Shown: positions 50,314 through 58,468 of the stretch, in pieces
How the letters are laid out: the number at the start of each line of letters is the position of its first letter
Numbering within the stretch: the stretch's first letter is position 1
NCBI RefSeq assembly: GCF_900112185.1
Contig: NZ_FOKP01000002.1
Coordinates: forward strand, 1-64,000
Source of the DNA: Allobosea sp. CRIB-10
GTDB taxonomy: Bacteria; Pseudomonadota; Alphaproteobacteria; Rhizobiales; Beijerinckiaceae
Direction: 5' to 3'
Length of the DNA: 64,000 nt
Program-made: the position numbers and the translations under genes
The notes under the pieces: model-generated
Databases searched by the model: none
The model's input: the letters and a program-made list of their open reading frames with translations, nothing else
Told to the model about the DNA's origin: nothing

Positions 50314-51951
50314 ATGCGACATTTCATCAACAGCAGCGATGCGATCGTGACCGAGGCCCTCGACGGGCTGCTCCTCGCCTCGGCCGATAGCGGTCTCGCC
50401 CGCCTGGACGGCTATCCGGAGATCAAGGTCGTCCTCCGCACCAACCGCAATCCGGATCATGTCGCCGTCATCTCCGGCGGCGGCTCCGGCCATGAGCCCG
50501 CCCATGCCGGCTTCGTCGGCGAAGGTCTCCTCGACGCGGCCGTCTGCGGCGACATCTTCGCCTCGCCGACCGTCGATGCCGTCCTCGCGGCCATCCTCGC
50601 CGTGACGGGGCCAGCCGGATGCCTGCTGGTCGTCAAGAATTATGTCGGCGACCGCCTGAATTTCGGCCTTGCCGCCGAAAAGGCCCGCGCGCTCGGCCGC
50701 AAGGTCGAGATGGTCATCGTCGCCGACGATGTCGCGATCCCGGACAATCCCCGGCCGCGTGGGATCGCGGGCACCATCTTCGTTCACAAGGCAGCGGGCT
50801 TCGCCGCGCGCGCCGGCCTACCCCTGGCGGAGGTTCGGGCTGCCGCCGAAGAGGTTGCCCGCTCGGTCCGCTCGCTCGGCGTCACCACCACGAGCTGCAC
50901 GATCCCCGGGCGCGCTCACGAGGATCGGATCGGAGACGGCGAAGCCGAGCTCGGGCTCGGCATCCACGGCGAACCCGGCTCGGCGCGCATTCCGCTACCG
51001 CCGGTCTCCGAGCTGGTCGCCAGGATGCTGGCGCAGTTCGGCCCGGACATTCAGGCGGCGCCGCAGCTGGCGCTGCTGGTCAACAATCTCGGCGGCGTGC
51101 CGGCGCTCGAAATGGCGCTCGTCACCCGGGCGGTCCTCGTAAACCCGCTCGGAGCCCGCATCACCTGGGTCCTTGGACAGGCGGCGGCCGTCACGGCGCT
51201 CGACATGCGTGGTTTCTCGCTGTCGCTGATGCCGGTCGACGATGCGAAGGTCGCCATGTTGAGGGCTCCCGTCGCCTCGCCGGCATGGCCCGCCGCCCGC
51301 CGCGCGGCGCAGGCGGTTCCGACGCTCGCCGTGCCGGCAGAGCTATCGCAGTCGCCGGCCAAGGCCACGGCAAACCCGGCCGCTCGCGCCCTTCTTGAAA
51401 AGATCTGCTCGACGCTGATCGACGCACAGTCCGAGCTCGATGGCCTCGACGCGCGTGTCGGCGACGGCGACACCGGCTCGACCTTCGCCGCCGCGGCCCG
51501 CCGCGTTCGCGAGGACCTTGACGACTTGCCGCTCGCGGAGTCGGGAGCGCTTTGTCGCGCGCTGGCCGAACGCCTGTCCCGCGTCATGGGCGGTTCGAGC
51601 GGCGTGCTCTTGTCCATCTTCGTCGCCGCGGTCGGGGTGGCCCTCACGGAAGGCGCGGAGATGCCGAAGGCGCTCCAGGCCGGCGTCGAGCGCATGCAGC
51701 ACTATGGCGGGGCACGGACGGGCGATCGCACGATGCTCGACGCGCTCGTGCCGGCCATCGAAGCTCTCGCGGCCGGGCTCGGCCTCGCCTCGGCGGCGAC
51801 GGCCGCTCGGGCCGGTGCTGACCAGACCGCGAGCATGCCCGCAGCGCGGGCCGGACGCTCGAGCTATGTCGGCAGCAAGGACCTGCTCGGCGTCGTCGAT
51901 CCCGGCGCCGAAGCCGTCGCCCGGGTCTTCAGCGCCGTTGCGGGGACCTAG
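50314..51951 (+). CDS. ATP-type fused DhaK-DhaL ketose kinase
   Basis: The 545-residue single chain joins a DhaK domain (1-330: H60 in GGGSGHEPAH, H218 in LGIHGEPG) to a DhaL domain (about 355-545). The latter has aspartates D379, D384 and D386 in LDARVGDGDTGST, the GDGDTG form of ATP-dependent enzymes such as the Citrobacter freundii kinase (552 residues). It needs no PTS partner. It follows the PTS-type dhaK by 62 bases. Homologues include D- and L-erythrulose kinases, so the two kinases may handle different ketoses or stereoisomers. Confidence 0.9.
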   Translation: MRHFINSSDAIVTEALDGLLLASADSGLARLDGYPEIKVVLRTNRNPDHVAVISGGGSGHEPAHAGFVGEGLLDAAVCGDIFASPTVDAVLAAILAVTGPAGCLLVVKNYVGDRLNFGLAAEKARALGRKVEMVIVADDVAIPDNPRPRGIAGTIFVHKAAGFAARAGLPLAEVRAAAEEVARSVRSLGVTTTSCTIPGRAHEDRIGDGEAELGLGIHGEPGSARIPLPPVSELVARMLAQFGPDIQAAPQLALLVNNLGGVPALEMALVTRAVLVNPLGARITWVLGQAAAVTALDMRGFSLSLMPVDDAKVAMLRAPVASPAWPAARRAAQAVPTLAVPAELSQSPAKATANPAARALLEKICSTLIDAQSELDGLDARVGDGDTGSTFAAAARRVREDLDDLPLAESGALCRALAERLSRVMGGSSGVLLSIFVAAVGVALTEGAEMPKALQAGVERMQHYGGARTGDRTMLDALVPAIEALAAGLGLASAATAARAGADQTASMPAARAGRSSYVGSKDLLGVVDPGAEAVARVFSAVAGT

Positions 51952-52211
51952 AGGCTGTTAGTGACCATGCGAGCGATTTGACGCTGGCGATTCTGCGCGG
52001 ATGCAAGGAGTTCGAGGACGCACGCCTTCCGGCTTGCTACTAAGAATGACACGGCAGTCGCGCAAAAGCGCCGCGCCCTGCGGGTGAGGTGAAAACCGCA
52101 GATCTGCAGCGTCGCCCCGCTTGCCGATACGGATGTATCGGTGGCGCGATACTCCTCCCATCTCTGCGGTTTTGACCTCACCAAATCGCTCGCATGGTCA
52201 CCAACAGCCTC
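51951..52211. mobile_element. 261-bp MITE-like element with 29-bp terminal inverted repeats
   Basis: The ends GAGGCTGTTAGTGACC (51951-51966, continuing to 51979) and its complement at 52183-52211 match in 28 of 29 positions. Both flanks carry TA, the duplication expected for IS630/Tc1-mariner insertion. No transposase is encoded. A nested inverted repeat, GGTGAGGT and AAAACCGCAG at 52083-52101, pairs with 52164-52182 (one mismatch). It lies directly after the stop of the fused kinase gene. Confidence 0.75.
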
Positions 52212-52244
52212 TAAGCGGATCATCCTTGAGATAGGTGGACGAAC

Positions 52245-52351
52245 CTAGAGCATTTCCGCAATTCTTCGAATCGCGAAATTGCTCTAGGTCCTTGTTTGAT
52301 CGCATTTTCTTCACGCGAACCGGTATCCACTTCGCTCGAAAATGCTCTAGG
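52245..52351 (+). repeat. 107-bp intergenic repeat, copy 2
   Basis: Same family and orientation as 39710-39815, starting CTAGAGCATTTCCGC and ending AATGCTCTAG, with a stem between the two CTAGAGCA/TGCTCTAG edges. It lies 33 bases right of the MITE. Confidence 0.75.
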
Positions 52352-52467
52352 CCAGGCCAGCCCTGATGTCCGCTCTTTACGGCGCCTGACGGTCTGCGAA
52401 CGGCGCCGAACATTTGCCGCCGACTACGGAAGCTGCGCAGCGTCGGCGGGTTCATCGCCTCTTTTTA

Positions 52468-52484
52468 ATTGACAGTATCTCAAT
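52468..52484. promoter_or_regulatory. TetR-type operator candidate ATTGA-N7-TCAAT before the aryl-CoA ligase
   Basis: Perfect 5-bp arms flank CAGTATC, 36 bases before the ligase start codon. The same layout occurs at 55212 between the VOC and tetR genes, and with one mismatch at 63142. Confidence 0.6.
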
Positions 52485-52520
52485 TAATGCGAGAATGGAG
52501 GAAAATCGGGAGGAGAGAGA

Positions 52521-54128
52521 ATGGCGAGGATCGGGCAGGAGCCGCGTCAGAGGGTACCGCGAACCGCATTAGAAGCGCTCGCGTCCTCCGTCGAGCGCAA
52601 TTCCGACAAGACGGCCCTGGTCGGTAGCGGCGCGCGGATGACCTTCCGGGAGCTGCAGAGCCGGTCGGACAATCTCGCGTCGGGCCTGCTGGCCGCCGGG
52701 CTTCGTCCGGGCGATACGGCTCTGTTCCAGATGGGAACCATTCCCGATACCGTCGTCGCACTCTTCGGCTGTCTCAAGGCCGGGATCGTTCCGGTCTGCA
52801 CGCTGCCGCAGCATCGTGGCCACGAGATCCGCGCGATCAGCGCCATCACCAAGCCGCGCCTCCACATCGTCCAGGCAGACTATCCGTCGAGCTTCGACCT
52901 CGTTGGGTTCGCCCGGGAGATGCGGGAGGAGATCGCGACGCTCAGCCATACCATGGTGGTGCACGGCACCGCTGCCGAGGGCGAACTCGATTTCGCGCGA
53001 ATGGTCGAGATGCCTCGCGATGCCGCCATCGACGCGATACGGCCCGGTCCGCACGATGTGCTGATGCTGCAGCTCTCGGGCGGGTCGACCGGCCTGCCCA
53101 AGGTCATTCCGCGATTGCACGGCGAGTACATGAGCTACGTCGCCTCCTGGGAGCACCTGCTGGGGCTCGGCCCGGACGATGTCCATCTCTGGTCCCTGCC
53201 GCTCATCCACAATGCGGCGATGATCTACCACCTGTTTCCGGCGATCAGCGGCGGGCGAAAGCTCGTGCTGATGCAGCGCTTCGACGCGCGGGAGTTCTTC
53301 ACTCTGATCGAAACCGAGCGTGTCACCTATTCGGGCAGCATCGGCCCGGTCGCCAGCGGCATCCTGGCTTATGATCGCATCGCCGACCACGACATCTCGT
53401 CATTGCGCTTCCTGACCACGCTCAGCGGCGCGGACCGGATCGAGGCCCATGTCGGCGTCCCGGTGATGAACGCCTACGGCATCACGGAGGGATTGCTGAC
53501 CTGCGCACGGCCGACGGCATCCCTCCATGCCCGGCATATGACGGTCGGCATTCCGGCCTCGCCGCTCGACGAGATTCGCCTGCTCGATCCATCCGGCAAC
53601 GAAGTTCCGCTTGGAGAAAGCGGCGAACTCTGTTTTCGCGGTCCCTCGCTCTTCGCCGCCTATATGGGCGGTGCCGAGCAGATGGATGGGAAGCTCACCC
53701 CGGACGGCTTCTTCCGGACGGGCGACCTGATGCGCGCCCACCTGATCGACGGCGAGCGTCACTACTCCTTCGAAGGGCGCCTGAAGGACAATATCGATCG
53801 CGGCGGCGAGAAATTCGGAACGGAAGACATCGAAGCGCTGATCAACCAGCATCCAGCCGTCGCCGATTCCAAAGTCGTCGCCATGCCCGACCCGCAATAT
53901 GGCGAGAAGGCCTGCGCCTATCTCATCGCCGCCCCCGGTGCGGCCCTGCCCGATGTCAGGGAGCTCGGAGCATTCCTGAGCGCGCGCGGTCTGGCGAACT
54001 TCAAGCGACCCGAGCGGATCGAAGCGATCGACGCCTTTCCAACCACCCGGGTCGGCAAGCTCGACCGGCAGGCCCTGCGCGACCTGATCGCAGCCAAACT
54101 TCGGGACGAGTTGGGCCATCTCTCCTAG
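52521..54128 (+). CDS. Aryl-acid adenylating enzyme / aryl-CoA ligase (EntE/DhbE-like)
   Basis: The 535-residue ANL-family protein has the P-loop SGGSTGLPK (186-194), ITEGLLTCARPT, the hinge FEGRLKDNIDRGGEKF and the catalytic lysine K513 in TTRVGKLDRQALRD. The substrate pocket reads LPLIHNAAMIYH, close to the HN motif of EntE and DhbE, which bind 2-hydroxylated benzoates. No siderophore genes are near, whereas a flavin monooxygenase, thioesterase and VOC protein are. It therefore probably makes salicyl-CoA or a similar thioester for catabolism. It ends at a strong terminator. Confidence 0.83.
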   Translation: MARIGQEPRQRVPRTALEALASSVERNSDKTALVGSGARMTFRELQSRSDNLASGLLAAGLRPGDTALFQMGTIPDTVVALFGCLKAGIVPVCTLPQHRGHEIRAISAITKPRLHIVQADYPSSFDLVGFAREMREEIATLSHTMVVHGTAAEGELDFARMVEMPRDAAIDAIRPGPHDVLMLQLSGGSTGLPKVIPRLHGEYMSYVASWEHLLGLGPDDVHLWSLPLIHNAAMIYHLFPAISGGRKLVLMQRFDAREFFTLIETERVTYSGSIGPVASGILAYDRIADHDISSLRFLTTLSGADRIEAHVGVPVMNAYGITEGLLTCARPTASLHARHMTVGIPASPLDEIRLLDPSGNEVPLGESGELCFRGPSLFAAYMGGAEQMDGKLTPDGFFRTGDLMRAHLIDGERHYSFEGRLKDNIDRGGEKFGTEDIEALINQHPAVADSKVVAMPDPQYGEKACAYLIAAPGAALPDVRELGAFLSARGLANFKRPERIEAIDAFPTTRVGKLDRQALRDLIAAKLRDELGHLS

Positions 54129-54141
54129 AATCGATCAGAAG

Positions 54142-54179
54142 AAACCGGCCGGACGCGAACTGCGCCCGGCCGGTTTTTT
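54142..54179 (+). terminator. Strong rho-independent terminator after the aryl-CoA ligase
   Basis: AAACCGGCCGG (54142-54152) and CCGGCCGGTTT (54166-54176) form a perfect 11-bp stem followed by a run of six T. It can serve both this gene and, through its AAA side, the convergent 86-residue gene. Confidence 0.85.
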
Positions 54180-54195
54180 GTGTCTGTCTTGCGCG

Positions 54196-54456
54196 TCAGA
54201 GCGGCTTGTTCGTCCCGACGACTCGGACCTCGTCACGGCCCCAATCGGCGATCTCGCCATTGAGGCCACCGGTGAAGATGCCGTACCAGACGGCCGGCTT
54301 CATCTTCATGGCCTTGCGATTGAAGCGCAGTTCCGTCGACGCCTCGATCGTCCAATAGCCCTTGACCGGACCGGAGACCGTGACCCCGTCCTGCCCCTCG
54401 GCGGTTTCGACCATCGGCCGAAACTCCGGGACGTCGACCACATAGACGGTGATCAT
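54196..54456 (-). CDS. 86-residue protein coupled to the VOC protein
   Basis: The short protein starts MITVYVVDVPEFRPMVETAE and ends GRDEVRVVGTNKPL. Its ATG overlaps the VOC stop by 4 bases. It has predicted beta strands and no membrane segment, signal or metal-binding cluster. I do not recognise the family. Tight coupling suggests it works with the VOC protein as subunit or accessory protein. Confidence 0.7.
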   Translation of the reverse strand: MITVYVVDVPEFRPMVETAEGQDGVTVSGPVKGYWTIEASTELRFNRKAMKMKPAVWYGIFTGGLNGEIADWGRDEVRVVGTNKPL

Positions 54457-55166
54457 GCCGGCGCTCCCTTGTAGGCGTCGACGAGCTTGGCCTTGCGGCG
54501 CCAGATGGTGTCGATATCGGCGAGCAATCTGTTCTCGGCACGCGCTTCGGCTTCGGTCTCCATGGCGGCCTGGATCGTCAGCCTGGCGTCGACCTCGTCG
54601 ATCACCTCGGTCTCGCGCAGGCGCAACGTGACCTCGACGGGGTAGCCGTTGGGATCGGTGAAATAGATCGATTCCAGGATCTCGTGCTTGGTGTAGGGCG
54701 AGACCTTGATGCCCCTGGCCTCCAGGGTTTCCTTCCATTGGATGAGTTGCGCTTCCGTCTCCACCGCCCAGGCGGTGTGGGTGGCGAAATAGAAGTGGTG
54801 CTCCTCGGGCACGTATTTCTCGGGGCGCTGCGAGCCGATGTAATAGAAGAAGGCGATCGTCGCGCCTTTGCCGGCATCGAAGAAAAAATGCAGGAAATCG
54901 TGGTGGCCGGGCGGCCCCCAGCCGCGGGCGCTGATCGCATGCACCAGCGGCAGGCCGAGGATGTCCCGATAGAACTCCACGGTCTCGTTCAGCTTCCAGG
55001 TCGGCCGCGCCGTGTGGTCGACGCCGTTCAGCGACAGTTGCACGCCGTCGAGGCTCGCATGCCTGAGGCCGGCCACGGCGCCGTCGCTGATGCCGTAAGC
55101 CTCATTGAACGTCTTGGCGGACGAGGCATCCTCGCGCGTGCCGAGCCGGTCTGTCGTGTCGGTCAT
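54453..55166 (-). CDS. VOC-superfamily (glyoxalase/extradiol dioxygenase-type) protein
   Basis: The 237-residue protein has paired beta-alpha-beta-beta-beta modules with candidate metal ligands in GVDHTARPTWKLNETVEFYR, the HHFYFATHTAW strand and PNGYPVEVTLRL. A helical tail (about 180-237) is rich in E, A and R. Such proteins open rings or isomerise acids. Here it may cleave a dihydroxylated aromatic product, but isomerase or lyase function is possible. It is transcribed away from tetR with an ATTGA-N7-TCAAT site in the gap. Confidence 0.8.
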   Translation of the reverse strand: MTDTTDRLGTREDASSAKTFNEAYGISDGAVAGLRHASLDGVQLSLNGVDHTARPTWKLNETVEFYRDILGLPLVHAISARGWGPPGHHDFLHFFFDAGKGATIAFFYYIGSQRPEKYVPEEHHFYFATHTAWAVETEAQLIQWKETLEARGIKVSPYTKHEILESIYFTDPNGYPVEVTLRLRETEVIDEVDARLTIQAAMETEAEARAENRLLADIDTIWRRKAKLVDAYKGAPA

Positions 55167-55211
55167 CTCGCTACTCCCTTGCCATCATTTGCATCTGGAA
55201 CATAGTCAATA

Positions 55212-55228
55212 ATTGAGACTATATCAAT
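55212..55228. promoter_or_regulatory. TetR-type operator candidate ATTGA-N7-TCAAT, VOC/tetR intergenic region
   Basis: Perfect arms flank GACTATA, 45 bases before the VOC start and 48 before tetR. This placement suits simultaneous repression and autoregulation. Confidence 0.6.
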
Positions 55229-55275
55229 ATTTGTTTCCTGCTGGCTCCGCAATTCATGCCATGTCAATATCGGGC

Positions 55276-56010
55276 ATGGACGCAGAGAAGGTGAAGATTC
55301 CCCGCGGGCGCGGCCGCCCGCGGCTCGATGGGCAGAACGATGCCGGGGTCGTCAACCGCGAGGTTGTCGTCGACCTCGCCTATGATCAGGCAAAGCAACA
55401 ATCCCTGGGCGATATTTCGTTTGTCGGCCTGGCGAAAGAACTGGGCGTGGCTCCGGGCGCCCTGCACTATCATCTCGGCACGAAGGACGATTTGATATCT
55501 GCGATCCTGAACCGCTTCTACAAGGAGCTGCTGGCCAGGCTCGCCAAGCTTCCCGCAGGCTCCGACTGGCGCGACCGGATCGGCAACTTCGCGACTGCGC
55601 TGCGGGATGCCTATGGCGCCCATCGTGGCGCGGCGGAGCACATTCTCATGCATGCGAAGTTTCGCGTGTTTCAGAAGGTCCGCGAGGGAGAGACCGACTA
55701 CGGCGCGCTCTACCTCGACAAGGTCTTTTCGATGTTCAGGGAAGCGGGCTTCGACGCCACGCAGACGGCGCAGTTCTATCACGCTTTGGCGCTGCACTGC
55801 CTGACCGCGGCCGGTTCGGAAGCCTCGCGGCTCGCGCCGGTCGAGCATGAGGCTTTCCTGCTCAAGAAGGCCGACAGCTACCCGAACGGCACGATGCCCG
55901 GGCTGAAATACGCCCTGCGCCAGTTCGCGCATGTCAACGCGAAGGAAACCTTCCGGATCGGGCTGGAGGCCTTGCTCGATCGCTTCGCCGTGGAGCGGGC
56001 CAAAGCGTAG
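55276..56010 (+). CDS. TetR-family regulator of the aromatic-CoA genes
   Basis: The 244-residue protein has a basic arm (KIPRGRGRPRLDGQ), a helix-turn-helix (about 22-70) with ISFVGLAKELGVAPGALHYHLGTKDDLISAIL and a helical ligand domain. The HYHLGTKDDL turn is the TetR recognition-helix signature. The start could be ATG 55276 or 55261; neither has a strong ribosome site. It is divergent from the VOC gene. By analogy it would release DNA on binding an aromatic acid or its CoA thioester; inferred. Confidence 0.85.
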   Translation: MDAEKVKIPRGRGRPRLDGQNDAGVVNREVVVDLAYDQAKQQSLGDISFVGLAKELGVAPGALHYHLGTKDDLISAILNRFYKELLARLAKLPAGSDWRDRIGNFATALRDAYGAHRGAAEHILMHAKFRVFQKVREGETDYGALYLDKVFSMFREAGFDATQTAQFYHALALHCLTAAGSEASRLAPVEHEAFLLKKADSYPNGTMPGLKYALRQFAHVNAKETFRIGLEALLDRFAVERAKA

Positions 56011-56060
56011 TCGATCGGAACCTCGGCCCGCATTTCCATCCCGACCGCAGTCAACGGCGC

Positions 56061-56747
56061 CTACACACCGAGATAGCGGTCGAGGATCTCGTGGGTCAGC
56101 GTCGCGCTCGTTCCTTGATGCACCGTCCTGCCTTTTTCCAGGATGAAGCAGCGGTCGACGGTCGGCAGCAGTTCGGACAGGGTCTTGTCGACGACGAGAA
56201 TGGACTGCCCGTTGGCCTTCAGCTTGCGGATCACCGACCAGATGTCCTGACGGATGATCGGCGCGAGCCCTTCCGTCGCCTCATCGACCACGAGCAAGCG
56301 CGGATTGGTCATCAGCGCCCGTCCCACGGCCAGCATCTGCTGCTCGCCGCCCGACAGCGAGCGGGCATATTGGTTGCGGCGCTCGCCGAGGCGCGGAAAG
56401 AGCTCGACGACGCGGTGCTCGCTCCAGAGGCCGGGCCGGGCTGCGGCGACGAGGTTTTCGTGGACGGTGAGGTTGGAGAAACAGCGCCGCCCCTCCGGCA
56501 CCAGCCCGATGCCGAGGCGCGCGATATGGTGGGCGCCCATGCCGGCGACTTCGCGGCCATCGAAGCGCACACGACCGCCGCGCGGCCGCGACAATCCCAT
56601 GATCGAGCGGATCGTGGTGGTCTTGCCCATGCCGTTGCGCCCCATCAGGGCGACGACCTCCCCTTCCCCGACATCGAGCTCGATGCCGAACAGCGCCTGC
56701 GATGCGCCATAGAAGGTTTCGAGCCCGGAAACTGAGAGCAGGCTCAT
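56061..56747 (-). CDS. livF: Second Liv-type ABC transporter, ATPase LivF
   Basis: The 228-residue ATPase has Walker A GRNGMGKTTT, VPEGRRCFSNLTVHENL, signature LSGGEQQMLAVGRALM, Walker B LLVVDEATEGLAP (DEA instead of DEP) and VDKTLSELLPTVDR where the usual EQN histidine-loop region stands. Its start overlaps the livG stop by 4 bases. Last gene of livH-livM-livG-livF in transcription order. Confidence 0.9.
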   Translation of the reverse strand: MSLLSVSGLETFYGASQALFGIELDVGEGEVVALMGRNGMGKTTTIRSIMGLSRPRGGRVRFDGREVAGMGAHHIARLGIGLVPEGRRCFSNLTVHENLVAAARPGLWSEHRVVELFPRLGERRNQYARSLSGGEQQMLAVGRALMTNPRLLVVDEATEGLAPIIRQDIWSVIRKLKANGQSILVVDKTLSELLPTVDRCFILEKGRTVHQGTSATLTHEILDRYLGV

Positions 56748-57493
56748 GGCGTATCTCCCAGATAGGCGCTGCGTACATCCGCATTGCGGCGGATCTCCTC
56801 GACCGTTCCTGTGGCGATGACGCTGCCATAGACGAGCACCGATATCCGGTCGGCCAGCGCGAAGACGGCGTCCATGTCGTGCTCGATCAGAAGGACCGGG
56901 GCTTCTCGCCTGAGCCGGTCGAGAAAGGTCGTCAGCGTCTTCGCGCTCTCCGGCCCCATGCCGGCCATCGGCTCGTCGAAGAGGAAAGCCTTCGCGCCGA
57001 GCGCCAGGGCCATCGCGATCTCGAGCTGGCGTCGCTCGCCATGCGAGAGCTCGGCGGCCGGAATCCGCGCGCGTGCTGCGAGCCCGGCCCGTTCGAGCGC
57101 CGCCATGGCGGGCTCGATCAGCGAGGCGTCGTTGCGCACGGGACGAATGAAGCGGAAGCTCGACCCCTGCCGCGCCTGCACCGCGAGCATCACATTGCGC
57201 AGCGCCGAGAAATCCGGGGCGAGCGAGGAAATCTGGAAGGTGCGCCCGAGCCCGAGACGGGCGCGGCCGGCCATGTCGATACCGGAGACGTCTTGCCCGT
57301 CGAAGAGGATCGATCCGGAATCCGGCTTCAGAAAGCCGGAGATCAGATGCATCAAGGTGCTTTTTCCGGCGCCATTGGGGCCGATCAGCGCATGGACCTC
57401 GCCAGGCCTCAGATCGATGCTGACGTCGTTCGTCGCCTTCAGCGCACCGAAGCTCTTCGTGAGATTGCGGATCTGGAGCAGCGGCTCAGCCAT
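56744..57493 (-). CDS. livG: Second Liv-type ABC transporter, ATPase LivG
   Basis: The 249-residue ATPase has Walker A GPNGAGKSTL, LGRTFQISSLAPDFSALRNVMLA, signature LSHGERRQLEIAMALALG (H in place of the second G), Walker B AFLFDEPMAGMGPES and LIEHDMDAVFALADR. It overlaps livM by 8 bases. Part of a likely aromatic-acid importer. Confidence 0.9.
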   Translation of the reverse strand: MAEPLLQIRNLTKSFGALKATNDVSIDLRPGEVHALIGPNGAGKSTLMHLISGFLKPDSGSILFDGQDVSGIDMAGRARLGLGRTFQISSLAPDFSALRNVMLAVQARQGSSFRFIRPVRNDASLIEPAMAALERAGLAARARIPAAELSHGERRQLEIAMALALGAKAFLFDEPMAGMGPESAKTLTTFLDRLRREAPVLLIEHDMDAVFALADRISVLVYGSVIATGTVEEIRRNADVRSAYLGDTP

Positions 57494-58466
57494 GACGAAG
57501 CCTCCCCGCCAGCATGCCGATCAGCCCGCCGCGCGCGAACAACACCACGCCGAGCAGGATCAGCCCGAGGAAGAGCTGCCAGCGCTCGGTCAACCCGCCG
57601 AGCGCGAATTCGAGGAAGACATAGAGCATCGCGCCGGCGACCGGGCCGAACAGCCGGCCGACGCCGCCGAGGATCACCAGGACGATCAGCACGCCCGACA
57701 TGTGCCATGACAGCATCGAGGGGCTGACGAACTTGTTGAGGTCGGCATAGAGGGCGCCGGCCAATCCGGTGAGCCCGGCCGAGAGGGCAAAGGCGACGAG
57801 GCGCACACGGAGAGGCGCAACGCCGACCGCGGCGAGCCTGATCTCGTTCTGCCGGGCGGCTTCGAGCGCCGTGCCGAAGCGCGAATTGCGCAGGACGGCG
57901 AAGGCGGCGAGCCCCGCCATCAGCATGGCATAGCAGATGAGGAAGAAGGTCAGCGACTCCGCCGTATCGAGCCCCGGCAGCGTGTTGCGCACCGACAGCG
58001 CCAGCCCGTCCTCGCCGCCATAGGCCGGCCAGGAAATCGCGAAATAATAGACCATCTGAGCGAAGGCCAAGGTGATCATGATGAAGTAGACGCCGCTGGT
58101 GCGCAGACTGATCGCGCCGATCGGCAGGGCGAGGAGCGCAGCGAGGCCCATCGCCACGATCCAGATCACCGGCATGAGATCGCTGGCGGACAGCGTGAAG
58201 GGCACGGCGAAGATCGGCTCCGCATTGAAGGCATGGGTCGCCATGACGCCGGCGACATAGCCACCGATGCCGAAGAAGGCGGCATGGCCGAACGACACCA
58301 GTCCGCCGACGCCGAGCGCCAGGTTGAGGCCGGTCGCCGCGAGGCCGAGCACGGCCATGCGTGTCGCAAGATCGATGTAGAAGGGCTCGTCGAGTGCGAA
58401 GGCGACGAAGGGCAGTGCCAGCAGGAGGAGCGCCAGCGCGGCGTTGAGAATGCTCTCGCGGCTCAT
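57486..58466 (-). CDS. livM: Second Liv-type ABC transporter, permease LivM
   Basis: The 326-residue membrane protein has GVGGLVSFGHAAFFGIGGYVAGV (about 52-74), SLRTSGVYFIMITLAFAQMVYY, ALEAARQNEIRLAAVGV and LYADLNKFVSPSMLSWHMSG, all LivM hallmarks. The start is ATG 58466, 2 bases after the livH stop. Confidence 0.9.
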   Translation of the reverse strand: MSRESILNAALALLLLALPFVAFALDEPFYIDLATRMAVLGLAATGLNLALGVGGLVSFGHAAFFGIGGYVAGVMATHAFNAEPIFAVPFTLSASDLMPVIWIVAMGLAALLALPIGAISLRTSGVYFIMITLAFAQMVYYFAISWPAYGGEDGLALSVRNTLPGLDTAESLTFFLICYAMLMAGLAAFAVLRNSRFGTALEAARQNEIRLAAVGVAPLRVRLVAFALSAGLTGLAGALYADLNKFVSPSMLSWHMSGVLIVLVILGGVGRLFGPVAGAMLYVFLEFALGGLTERWQLFLGLILLGVVLFARGGLIGMLAGRLRHG

Positions 58467-58468
58467 GG

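Noticed and set aside
51948-52223. 91-residue minus-strand frame inside the MITE
   Set aside because: Coincides with the inverted-repeat element and is too short for a transposase; no DDE motif.
52521-54128. Siderophore biosynthesis (entE) annotation
   Set aside because: Sequence is EntE-like, but no isochorismate, carrier-protein or NRPS genes are near; catabolic neighbours favour aryl-CoA formation.
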